Assembly: GCA_023953695.1 (NCBI GenBank)
Contig: JAMLJG010000002.1
Span: 1 to 64,000, forward strand
Length of the DNA stretch: 64,000 bases
Direction: 5' to 3'
Source: Kiritimatiellia bacterium
GTDB lineage: Bacteria; Verrucomicrobiota; Kiritimatiellia; CAIVKH01
Of this stretch, positions 1-8,311 are shown piece by piece. The notes beneath the pieces were generated by a model that was given only the letters and a program-made list of their open reading frames with translations, made no database searches and had not been told where the DNA came from. Position 1 is the stretch's first letter, and every line of letters begins with the position of its first letter. The translations under genes were made by a program, and so were the position numbers.

Positions 1-538
1 CTTCGTCAATGAAGCCGCGATATTTCAGCTCATCGCGCGTGATCTGCACGCTGTCGAGCAGCATCACGTGATAGCCCCCCACATCGAGAGAGCGATAAAT
101 GCGATCAATCCCCAACTCCTCGCGAAATGTCGCTCGCGGATCCGCCTCCGGCTCGCTCCCATCCTCCGGCATCGCGCCGACCAGATCGTGATTCCCCATC
201 GCTGTCACCGCAGCCGGTTCGAGAAGGTCGTGCAGATTCTCGCGATAGGCCTTCCAGCGGTGCGCCACCGCCGCGCGGCTCGACTGAAATCCATCCGTGA
301 TGCAATCGCCCCCGCACAACACCAGATCCGCGCGCTGCTCGTTGATTCTTCGCGCCGCGAGGCGAAGCGCCTCCGGCGTCTCCCACTCCACGCGCGTGTG
401 AATATCCGTGAAAAATACGAGGCGCACCGAATCGCGCGGCGCATCCGGCGCCGCCGCCCACGCGGCCTTCTTCGGCCAGCCCAACGACCAGCCCGCCGCG
501 CCCGCCGCCGCCATCTGAATAAATTGCCGTCGGTCCAT
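1..538 (-). CDS. Tat-exported calcineurin-like metallophosphoesterase (C-terminus cut by window edge)
   Basis: Only the first 179 residues are visible because the gene runs off base 1. The N-terminus has a twin-arginine start (RRQFIQM, residues 3-9) followed by an alanine-rich hydrophobic stretch, so export by the Tat system is likely. The metal-binding motifs of calcineurin-like phosphoesterases follow in order: DIH at 45-47, GD at 77-78 and GNHD at 115-118. The enzyme probably hydrolyses a phosphate ester outside the cytoplasm; the substrate cannot be read from the sequence. The ATG (536-538) shares its A with the TGA of the upstream VanZ-module gene (TGATG), so the two are probably translationally coupled. 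Confidence 0.85.
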   Translation of the reverse strand, partial: MDRRQFIQMAAAGAAGWSLGWPKKAAWAAAPDAPRDSVRLVFFTDIHTRVEWETPEALRLAARRINEQRADLVLCGGDCITDGFQSSRAAVAHRWKAYRENLHDLLEPAAVTAMGNHDLVGAMPEDGSEPEADPRATFREELGIDRIYRSLDVGGYHVMLLDSVQITRDELKYRGFIDE

Positions 539-3045
539 CATGGCACCCCCTTCCGTTCCCGCCGCTTTCGACGCGCCACATCATACCGCCCTACCGCCAC
601 CACCACAAGAATCAGCGCGCCCAACACCCCCTGCGCCTCCCGGCGCGTGAAATGCGTGATCAGCTCGCGACTCACCGGACTGTCATAAACACCCGGCGCC
701 GCCGCAGCCGCCATTTGGGCGCGCACCTCGGGCGTCACATCGCGCTCCGCCGCGCGCAAACTGTTGCCAAACCAGTTCTCCAGCAATCGCTGTTCACCAA
801 ACGCAATTGTTGCATAGTTGCGGAAGAGCGCCGGGTCCGCTCGATTCGCCCGAGCATCTCGCCAGTTCCGATCTCGCCGAAAGAGCCGCACGCGAAACTC
901 CATCGCAAATGGATCGCTCGCCGCAGTGTAGCGCTGCAGAAACGCCTCATAATTCCCATCGCTCCCGCGCCGCTGCATGATGGACGCAATCTCGCCCGCG
1001 CGCCGGTCATCGTTGAAGCGCAACTGCTCCCGCGTCATCCGCGATTTGAACGACCCAACATCCGGATCGAGATGCCGATGACCATACTCGACCATCGTCT
1101 TCTTGAAGACGAACACATCCGGCCGATACGAATAGAGCGGACGCCAAAACTCCGGCGTGTTGGACAGGCACGCAAACAACAACAGCAGAATCAGCCGAAT
1201 CTGACGCCACGCCGTGCGCGCCGATCGAACCTGAAAAGGCCGACTCCACAACTGCGGGGCCAACCCGGCCGCCAACCCCACCTGAATCGCCAACACCGCC
1301 AACACATTGATCGCCACGTCGCGAAAATCGAAAAAGCGCGCCGGCGTCACCCACTGAATCACCTCATCCACAATCCCCAGCAACGCGCCGAGCAAGAAGG
1401 AAACCAGATACGCCCCGCGATCCCGATAGCGGCGACTAAACGCCCGATAGAGCAGCAGCGACAACACCCCATACTCAACCAGATGCAGCGCCTCCTCCGG
1501 ATTCGCGCGCAAGTGCCATGCCCCCCACGCGAACGCTCCCACCAGCGCACCCAGCGCCCCCCACTGCCGGAGACCCAGCGCGCGCGACCGCGCGCGATAG
1601 GCCAGCACCGTCGCAACGCTCCCCACCGCAATCGCCAAATAAACCGCCCACTCAAATGCATCCCGCGAGGCATACTCCGTCACGAAATACTGAATCCGCC
1701 GCGCCAGCGGAATCGCGCAATAGATCAGCGCCAACCAGAGCAACACCGGCACCCAATCGCGCGGCGCATCCATCGGCAACTCGCCTTCGCGCGGCGGCCC
1801 TGCGCGGCCCTCCGCGCCCCACTGCAAATAGAACAACAAATCGAAAAACAGCGCCGCCAAGACAATGAGCCAGATGCCCCGCATCCAAATGCGATGAAAG
1901 AGATGCCGACTCACCTCGCTCGTGAACCGGCGATCCAGAAATGCCTGCGGCGCCAACGCCTCCTTCAGCTCCGGAGTCCACGCCTGCTGCGCGTGCGCGA
2001 GGCTATTGGAAAAGTAGCGGTCTAGAATCTGATTTTCGCGAACGGCCACATTCGCGTGAAACCGATAGGCATTCGTCTCAAAGCGATATTTCGGCAGTAC
2101 AGCGAAGTAGTGATTTCGTTGAGAGAGGTGAATCATCGCCTCGTGCGTGAACGGGTCGCGGACCGGCGTGTAGTAGCGCAGGAACGAACGCAGCGAGGGC
2201 TCCTGCGCGTAAGTGGCCAGAATCGCGCCCACTTCCGCGCCGCGTGTTCGATCCAAACGCGCCAAATCGGCGCGACTGAAGCGCGAATAGAACCGGAGCT
2301 GATCCGGATCCTCGTGCCGCCAGCCATACTCAATCATCGCATTGTCGTTATTGAGCAGAAAGCAAAGCGACGGAAACCGCATCGCCGCGCGCAAACTCGC
2401 CGAGGGCGTATTCGTTGCGCAAAGCCCCAACAATACCGCCTGCACGGCAATCAAGATGGCCGCGCACCGGGCGCTCCCTCTCCGGATTCGGCTCTGAATG
2501 AATGGCGGCGCGAAACCCACGGCCAGCCCCAACTGCACCAAGCCGACCGCCAACGCATTGTGCTGCAAATCGCGAATGTCCCAATAGCGACCCGGCGTGA
2601 GCCACTGCAGAATCTCATCACTCGTGCTCACCAACGCGCCGATCAAAACGACGTTCAGAAAAATGAGTGGGTCGCGCTGGCGATGCGCCAGCGCGCGAAA
2701 GAGAAGAAGCCCGAGAATGCCATACTCGATGAAGTGCACCGCCTCCGAGGGCGTCTCCATCAGCTCCAACGAAAAGTAGATGAACGTCGCCGCGATTCCC
2801 AAGATCACCGCAATCCGATAGCGCGAGAGGCTCTTCAACTCGCGGAGAAGTCGAGCAATGACAAACAGTGTGGTCGCCCCAATGATGCCGATCGAAATCC
2901 AGCGGAGCGACCCTGCCCCCCAATGCCCCGCAAACCAGCCCTGAACGGCGCGCGCAAAAGGGATCGTGCAGAAAATCAGCACCACCCAAAGCGCGGCAAA
3001 CAGCCAGCTAATCCATTCCTTCTCTCGCGGCGGCGCCTGAAACAA
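538..3045 (-). CDS. Membrane protein with two tandem VanZ-like modules
   Basis: The 835 residues split into two similar halves of about 420 residues. Each half starts with a VanZ-like set of membrane helices holding the family signature: in the first half H104, E107-Y108, D143-E144, Q147 and N163; the second half repeats it (HLVEYG, then DEVIQW, then DVAINV). Each VanZ part is followed by an extra membrane helix, a phrase like NTP, an EYG-x-RH-x-DPD segment and a soluble domain. VanZ proteins are envelope proteins linked to teicoplanin resistance, with unknown mechanism. The start is TTG (3043-3045), chosen because GGAAAGGA sits a proper distance upstream; a nearby ATG is out of frame. The role of this double form is unknown. 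Confidence 0.8.
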   Translation of the reverse strand: MFQAPPREKEWISWLFAALWVVLIFCTIPFARAVQGWFAGHWGAGSLRWISIGIIGATTLFVIARLLRELKSLSRYRIAVILGIAATFIYFSLELMETPSEAVHFIEYGILGLLLFRALAHRQRDPLIFLNVVLIGALVSTSDEILQWLTPGRYWDIRDLQHNALAVGLVQLGLAVGFAPPFIQSRIRRGSARCAAILIAVQAVLLGLCATNTPSASLRAAMRFPSLCFLLNNDNAMIEYGWRHEDPDQLRFYSRFSRADLARLDRTRGAEVGAILATYAQEPSLRSFLRYYTPVRDPFTHEAMIHLSQRNHYFAVLPKYRFETNAYRFHANVAVRENQILDRYFSNSLAHAQQAWTPELKEALAPQAFLDRRFTSEVSRHLFHRIWMRGIWLIVLAALFFDLLFYLQWGAEGRAGPPREGELPMDAPRDWVPVLLWLALIYCAIPLARRIQYFVTEYASRDAFEWAVYLAIAVGSVATVLAYRARSRALGLRQWGALGALVGAFAWGAWHLRANPEEALHLVEYGVLSLLLYRAFSRRYRDRGAYLVSFLLGALLGIVDEVIQWVTPARFFDFRDVAINVLAVLAIQVGLAAGLAPQLWSRPFQVRSARTAWRQIRLILLLLFACLSNTPEFWRPLYSYRPDVFVFKKTMVEYGHRHLDPDVGSFKSRMTREQLRFNDDRRAGEIASIMQRRGSDGNYEAFLQRYTAASDPFAMEFRVRLFRRDRNWRDARANRADPALFRNYATIAFGEQRLLENWFGNSLRAAERDVTPEVRAQMAAAAAPGVYDSPVSRELITHFTRREAQGVLGALILVVVAVGRYDVARRKRRERKGVP

Positions 3046-3122
3046 AGCGACATCCTTTCCAAGTCGAAAAATCCGACCGGCGAATCATACACCCGCGCGC
3101 ACAAATTGCCCCCTATTTTCGA

Positions 3123-3154
3123 GTGCGAATGCCATTGCAGAACGGCATTCGCAC
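3123..3154. other. Perfect 11-bp inverted repeat in the leader of the VanZ-module gene
   Basis: GTGCGAATGCC (3123-3133) pairs with GGCATTCGCAC (3144-3154) around a 10-base loop. It lies about 80 bases upstream of the TTG start at 3045 and about 140 bases downstream of malQ. No T-tract follows on either strand, so it is not a classic terminator. It could be an operator or a leader RNA hairpin. Confidence 0.45.
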
Positions 3155-3239
3155 GCGCAGCGGCCAACAGAACAAAGGCGTGCACCCTCCCAGAACACGA
3201 CAAATGGCGCTCTCACCTCTTTGCGCGCTCGCTCGGGAC

Positions 3240-3288
3240 GCCGCTAAAAACGGGGAGAATCGGCCCTGACCACGGGAGGCAGGGCCGA
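3240..3288 (-). terminator. Probable terminator after malQ
   Basis: A 9-bp stem, TCGGCCCTG (3260-3268) with CAGGGCCGA (3280-3288), starts seven bases after the malQ stop. Read on the minus strand it is followed after nine bases by TTTTT. The distance to the T-run is a little long for an ideal intrinsic terminator. Confidence 0.5.
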
Positions 3289-3294
3289 TGATGC

Positions 3295-4827
3295 TCAAGC
3301 GTGAATGCGGTTAGTGGATTCCGAGAGTTGACGCAAGCGCTGCTTGATTTCAGGCGTCAGCAATGCGGGCTGAAAACGCCAGCGCCAGTTATTGCTCTTG
3401 GTGCCAGGAATGTTCATGCGCGCTTCCGTACCCAGCCCGAGAAGGTCCTGCATAGGGAACACCGCGGTATTCGCGTTTGAACGCAGCGCAAGCGCGATGA
3501 GATCCCAGTGAATCTCGTGCCCGTCGCTTCCGAGATACCGAAGAATCGCTTGCCGCTCGGCATCCACCTCTTCGCGACTCCGAGTGCTGGCTTCGCCGGG
3601 CTCGCTGCGGAACCACCCCACGGTGGTGTCGTTGTCGTGCGTGCCCGTATAGACGACGCAGTTGGGCGGATAGCTCTCGGGGCGATACTCCGATGCCTTG
3701 GCATCATTGCCGAAGGCAAACTGCAGCACGCGCATGCCGGGGAAATTGAATTGGTCGCGAAGCGCGTCCACGTCGGGCGTGATCACGCCTAGGTCTTCAG
3801 CAATAATCGGCGCTTCGCCGAGATGCCGCTTGAGCGCATGGAAAAGATCCGCACCGGGCCCGGGAACCCAACGTCCATTGATCGCCGTTTCCGCATCGCC
3901 TGGAATCTCCCAATAGCCGGCAAAGCCGCGGAAGTGGTCAATGCGAACGATGTCCACCATCTCGAAAATCTTGCGCAGCCGCGCCGCCCACCACGCATAA
4001 TCCTGCGCTTTGTGCACATCCCAGCGATAGAGCGGATTGCCCCAGAGCTGACCCGTGGCGCTGAAATAGTCCGGCGGGACACCTGCGACGATGGTGCACT
4101 TGCCGTGCTCATCAATATAGAACAGCTCAGGATTCGCCCACGCATCCGCGCTGTCGTGCGCGACGAAAATCGGGATATCGCCAATGATCTTGATGCCGCG
4201 ATCGTGGCAATAGACTCGGAGGCGACGCCACTGATCGTCAAAAATCCACTGCTGAATCTTGGCGTTTCGAATCGCCGTGCGGTATTGGCGGCGCGCGGCG
4301 GCCAGCGCATTCGGATCGCGGCGAACCAGCTCAGGCTCCCACGTGTGCCACGGCTCCAGGTTGTGCGCTTCTTTGAGCGCCATGAAGAGCGAGAAGTCTT
4401 CGAGCCATGACTTGTTCAGCTCGCAAAACTCCGAAAACGCCTGTTTCTGCGCAGGAGAACTGTTTCGCTCAAAGCGGCGACAGACGGTCCGGAGGAGGGC
4501 TGTCCGCGCTTCAATCACAGGGCCGTAATCTACGAAGTCATCCGGGAACTGCGGAAACGAATCGAGGTGAGACTGCTTGAGCAGACCGTCTTCGACCAAC
4601 AGTTCCGGGCTGATGAAGAGCGGGTTTCCCGCAAAAGTCGAAAAGGATTGGTAGGGCGAGTCGCCATAGCCCGTGAGCCCGTGCGGCAGGATTTGCCAAA
4701 GGTGCTGCCCCATATCCACCAGCGTGTCAACGAACTGGCGAGCGCTCGGGCCGAGATCGCCCATTCCATATCGTCCAGGCAAGGAGGTGATATGCAGAAG
4801 GATTCCACTTTCGCGAGGAAAATTCAT
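3295..4827 (-). CDS. malQ: 4-alpha-glucanotransferase (amylomaltase, GH77)
   Basis: The 510-residue protein has the normal length for bacterial amylomaltase. It transfers 1,4-alpha-glucan segments in maltodextrin and glycogen metabolism in the cytoplasm. Family signatures are intact: the N-terminal SGILLHITSLPG, DIPIFVAHDSADAW, RIDHFRGF containing the nucleophile Asp, IAEDLGV containing the acid/base Glu, and YTGTHDNDTT with the third catalytic Asp. The ATG at 4827 is preceded by AGGGAG at a good distance. It stands alone between a hairpin terminator and the end of the TPR gene; the 139-base gap upstream holds a large imperfect inverted repeat (CGTTGGGT and ACCCAACG) but no clear promoter. 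Confidence 0.95.
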   Translation of the reverse strand: MNFPRESGILLHITSLPGRYGMGDLGPSARQFVDTLVDMGQHLWQILPHGLTGYGDSPYQSFSTFAGNPLFISPELLVEDGLLKQSHLDSFPQFPDDFVDYGPVIEARTALLRTVCRRFERNSSPAQKQAFSEFCELNKSWLEDFSLFMALKEAHNLEPWHTWEPELVRRDPNALAAARRQYRTAIRNAKIQQWIFDDQWRRLRVYCHDRGIKIIGDIPIFVAHDSADAWANPELFYIDEHGKCTIVAGVPPDYFSATGQLWGNPLYRWDVHKAQDYAWWAARLRKIFEMVDIVRIDHFRGFAGYWEIPGDAETAINGRWVPGPGADLFHALKRHLGEAPIIAEDLGVITPDVDALRDQFNFPGMRVLQFAFGNDAKASEYRPESYPPNCVVYTGTHDNDTTVGWFRSEPGEASTRSREEVDAERQAILRYLGSDGHEIHWDLIALALRSNANTAVFPMQDLLGLGTEARMNIPGTKSNNWRWRFQPALLTPEIKQRLRQLSESTNRIHA

Positions 4828-4966
4828 TGGTCGTACTCCCTAGACGTTCGATGTAAAGACGGTGACTGATAGCGATGGGACCCGCTCTTGTCACGCTTTT
4901 TGCGTTGGGTCCACCCATTTTGCACGTGCGGGACACCTCCCGTTCCACCCAACGGGATCAACGGGG

Positions 4967-7801
4967 TCACGGCGCGACTTTTCGCAACGCCTCGTCCTGA
5001 TCCGGAGTCAGACTCTTGGCAGTGCGCAACACTTCGCCAGCCAGTTCGCGCGCGGCAGCGGTATCCTTGTTTGCCAGATGCCATTCCATGAGCGAAAGCG
5101 CGACACTGACCGATGCGGGGGCCAGTTCGTAGGCTTTCTTGAGATCCTCGCCAGCTTCCGGCAACCGCCCCATATCCATCAAAACCAGGCCGCGAACTTC
5201 GTGGGTCCGCGCAAACTTCGGAAACGCGGCCACTGCGTGCATGGCCGTTTCCAGCGCTTCATCATATTTCTTTTGCAATCGCAGCACATCGGCCAGTTCC
5301 GCCAACGCGCGCGAAACCGGCGTGGCGAGGAGCTGCCGTCGCAGGATGCTTTCTGAGAGGTCCAGCCGATCCCGCGCCTTCAACAGAGTGGCCAACGCAA
5401 AGTTGGCATCATCATTGTTGGGCCACACAATGAGAATTTGGTTGAGCAGTTGCTCGACGTTAAACCAGTCCTGAACCGCGACTTCCAAGTCGAGCAGGCG
5501 CAGCATGAGGTTCAAGTCGGCAGGCGACGCGGCCAACGCGCGGGTGTAGTATTCGCGCGCGCCCGCCATGTCGCCCTCCTGCTGGCGGCTCCGCCCCATC
5601 AGGTCGAGCACGTAGGGCCATTCCTGATTGAGGTTCTTCATCTGCCGAAGACTGCGCTCAATCAACTCGGGCTGACCCTCGCGAAAGCCAATGGCGGCCA
5701 ACAACAGCCACGCGTTCACCTGGTCGGACCGCACAGCGAGATGGCGCTCGAGTCGGCGGCGCGCCTCTGCAAGATTTCCCTCCTGAAAGAGTCGGTGAAT
5801 CTCTTGCAGTTCGGCGTCAGCAGGTGCGGTCGGCACCACGCTCGGCGCAACGGCAATCAGTTCTGCAGCGGCAGCGCTGCGCAGATGACCATAGCGAAAC
5901 GCAATCCGGCGTGGCGAGCGGGGAACCTGTTTTTCCAACTCGCGGTCGCGCAACGCGGCAGCCTGCGCCGTATCCGGCGTGGGCTCCACCTCCCCCGCAA
6001 TCACCAACAGATTTAGCGCCGCGCTCAGGTTCTCAGGGTTGTAGGAAAGGCTCTTGGCATATGCCTGTGCCGCTTCATTCCCGTGCTGGGTGTATTCCAA
6101 GAACACCCCGAGATCGTTTGCGACATGCGAAAGACCTGCGCGCAGCGCCGCAACGAAGAGCTGTTGCGATGGCTGGTTTGTCGGCAGGCGATCGAGGAGC
6201 GGATCCACTGTCTCCCAGAAATCGCGATTTCGCCGCCACGTCTCAACGGGGTCCAACGCCGCGCGGTCGGCGGCGCCCAGATAGACGAGGCCCATCGGCA
6301 CGGGTTCCAAGCCGCCACTCAACCAAATATCAGGCCGAAGCGTGACAGCCAAACGATCCACAACGCCCTCATCCTGCTCGAGCCACGAGGAGAGCAACGG
6401 GCCAAGACCAGCCATGGCCAGGCTCTGCAGGCGGTCCTGGGTGAAGAGGGACGAGAGATAACGGCGATAGGTGAAGCCGCCCGCCTGGGCCGCATTCACA
6501 TAGTTAAAGGGTTGCTTGCGAGCGTAGGCCTCCAGCGATAGCTCCGCCTCCAACATTCCATCGCTCACCCAAAGGGATCGGCCATTGCCCAGGTCCAAGA
6601 CGGCGGTAGTCAGCGCGTGCATGTCTTTCGCGGGGCGCGTGGCGACGGAGGGCGCGTTGCGGATCGCCGCAAAAATCAGAGGAACAGCCACGAGCGTGGC
6701 GAGGAGCGGAGTGACAAGCCGCGGCTGTCGCTTGCGCCGCAAAATGGGCGCAGCGAGCAGAACCCCTGCCCGCGCGATGAGCAGCCCGAAGGTCGAGGCC
6801 GCGAACACATAGGGCGTCACCAAGAGCGGTTGGACTCCGAGAACGCGCCACGGCGCAATCGGCGTGTTGAACAGAATCGCCAGCGCGATGCCAAACAACA
6901 ACACACAGAAGAGCAGCAGCTTGGTATTCACTTCCCAGCGGCGGCCCTTGCGCTGCGCAGCCCAGATCATGATCCACGGCACCAGAGTGCTGACCCCCAG
7001 CAGCAACCAGCCGTGTCGAGGCAAACTGCGCATAATGATCAGCCGGCGATCCACGAGGAAATACTTTAGAACGTCCCAATAGCTTTGAGCCTGGCGCCAC
7101 TTTGCCGCAGGCAACTCGTAATATTGCCACGCGGAGAACAGAATGAATGACGCCCCACACAACCCCAGTGCGATGGACAAGAGAAGCGGTCCGACACCCA
7201 AGTGCCTCTTCTTCCACAACAGATAGAGCACATGGATCCCGAGAAACGGCAAAATGACCAGAAACGTCCCCAATTCTGCCAATCCCAATCCGAACACAAA
7301 AGAAAAGGCGAAGAGCCAACCCTTCTGACTCGAGTCGTTGTAGAGCTGGAGCAAACGGAGGCTTCCCAACAGAAGAACGAGATCAAACGCTGCCGGATGC
7401 GCGCGATTGGAAACCATCCAAATCGGAATACTCAGCATCAAAAAGAGCGCCGCCGCCAATCCCGACACCATCGGCAGCGCGGGCATCGTGGATCGGATTT
7501 CGGAACTGCGCAGGCTCGACTCCGTCAGGCGATACATCAATCCGACTGCGATGGCGCCGCAAATCGCGCTGAAAACATTCAGCGTTCGCGCAAAATCCGC
7601 CGTGTCAGCGCCAGCCAGAAGACGGGCGATCCACGACCACAGTGGATATTCCATACTCGGGAACGGCGCAATGCGCAGCGCGGACAGCAACCACGGCGCG
7701 CTCAGCGATGTCTCCACATACGCCGTTCCGGTCAGAAGATAGACCGCGAACCCTACCAGCGCGACCGATCCCGCTACAATGGCGTGCGCGCGCGGCGACA
7801 T
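4967..7801 (-). CDS. Polytopic membrane protein (DUF2723-like) with C-terminal TPR repeats
   Basis: This 944-residue protein has about ten hydrophobic helices in its first 370 residues, in the style of DUF2723/GT-C membrane glycosyltransferases (PLWSWIARLLAG, NVFSAICGA and following helices). The last 370 residues are helical tetratricopeptide-type repeats. It may move a sugar from a lipid carrier onto protein or glycan at the outer face of the membrane, but no catalytic residues were identified. I chose the ATG at 7801 over the one at 7840: AAAGGG sits seven bases before 7801 and only four bases separate it from the gtrA stop, while 7840 has no ribosome binding site and would overlap gtrA by 35 bases. 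Confidence 0.7.
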   Translation of the reverse strand: MSPRAHAIVAGSVALVGFAVYLLTGTAYVETSLSAPWLLSALRIAPFPSMEYPLWSWIARLLAGADTADFARTLNVFSAICGAIAVGLMYRLTESSLRSSEIRSTMPALPMVSGLAAALFLMLSIPIWMVSNRAHPAAFDLVLLLGSLRLLQLYNDSSQKGWLFAFSFVFGLGLAELGTFLVILPFLGIHVLYLLWKKRHLGVGPLLLSIALGLCGASFILFSAWQYYELPAAKWRQAQSYWDVLKYFLVDRRLIIMRSLPRHGWLLLGVSTLVPWIMIWAAQRKGRRWEVNTKLLLFCVLLFGIALAILFNTPIAPWRVLGVQPLLVTPYVFAASTFGLLIARAGVLLAAPILRRKRQPRLVTPLLATLVAVPLIFAAIRNAPSVATRPAKDMHALTTAVLDLGNGRSLWVSDGMLEAELSLEAYARKQPFNYVNAAQAGGFTYRRYLSSLFTQDRLQSLAMAGLGPLLSSWLEQDEGVVDRLAVTLRPDIWLSGGLEPVPMGLVYLGAADRAALDPVETWRRNRDFWETVDPLLDRLPTNQPSQQLFVAALRAGLSHVANDLGVFLEYTQHGNEAAQAYAKSLSYNPENLSAALNLLVIAGEVEPTPDTAQAAALRDRELEKQVPRSPRRIAFRYGHLRSAAAAELIAVAPSVVPTAPADAELQEIHRLFQEGNLAEARRRLERHLAVRSDQVNAWLLLAAIGFREGQPELIERSLRQMKNLNQEWPYVLDLMGRSRQQEGDMAGAREYYTRALAASPADLNLMLRLLDLEVAVQDWFNVEQLLNQILIVWPNNDDANFALATLLKARDRLDLSESILRRQLLATPVSRALAELADVLRLQKKYDEALETAMHAVAAFPKFARTHEVRGLVLMDMGRLPEAGEDLKKAYELAPASVSVALSLMEWHLANKDTAAARELAGEVLRTAKSLTPDQDEALRKVAP

Positions 7802-7805
7802 CTCG

Positions 7806-8300
7806 CTACCCTTTGAAGACGAAGTATTTTCGGCAGACATAATTAATCATCAGTGCAGCTAACATCTTACCCAGATACGAAAATGTTGTACTCAAGTGGA
7901 GATGGCGAATCATCGCCCACCCCAGAAACGTTCCGATACAAACGCTTATACCCGAAACCGCGTAAAATAACGCCAGTTCAATAGCCCAATGATAGCGGCC
8001 GGGTTCGAACACCCAGAATATATTGATTAAATAGGCTGTCAGGTTGGAAAAGATGAACGCAATCGCGGTGCAGATGATGAAGCGCCGGGACCGATCCGCC
8101 TCTTCAACGTGCTGCACCTTCAGGTGCAGGCGCGTCGCCAGCGGATCGTTCTCGCGAAGCGCGGGGAAAACCCGCCACGCCAAGGCAAAAAACACCAACA
8201 TGTCCACCGCCGTCGCGACGCCGCCCGCAAGTCCATACTTGATGAACTGAACCAGGGGTCCGGCATCGCGCTGCAAAAATTGCTGCAGAAACTCATGCAT
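7806..8300 (-). CDS. GtrA-family membrane protein
   Basis: This 164-residue protein has four hydrophobic segments and the GtrA family look: an N-terminal FIKYGLAGGVATAVDM segment, an internal NLTAYLINIFWVF helix and a C-terminal NYVCRKYFVFKG end. GtrA-like proteins are thought to flip polyprenyl-phosphate-linked sugars across the inner membrane. It lies just upstream of the DUF2723/TPR gene in one transcription unit with four bases between them, which fits a flippase/glycosyltransferase pair. The loop between helices 1 and 2 is longer than usual (charged segment around residues 55-75). Confidence 0.8.
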   Translation of the reverse strand: MHEFLQQFLQRDAGPLVQFIKYGLAGGVATAVDMLVFFALAWRVFPALRENDPLATRLHLKVQHVEEADRSRRFIICTAIAFIFSNLTAYLINIFWVFEPGRYHWAIELALFYAVSGISVCIGTFLGWAMIRHLHLSTTFSYLGKMLAALMINYVCRKYFVFKG

Positions 8301-8311
8301 GTGCAGCGTCT

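Noticed and set aside
652-3291. Two long plus-strand frames (652-2025 and 2056-3291)
   Set aside because: Both are Arg-rich shadows of the VanZ-module gene and lack ribosome binding sites.
8001-8020. tRNA T-arm-like GGGTTCGAACACCC
   Set aside because: It lies inside the GtrA coding region, and no acceptor stem or anticodon arm can be built around it.
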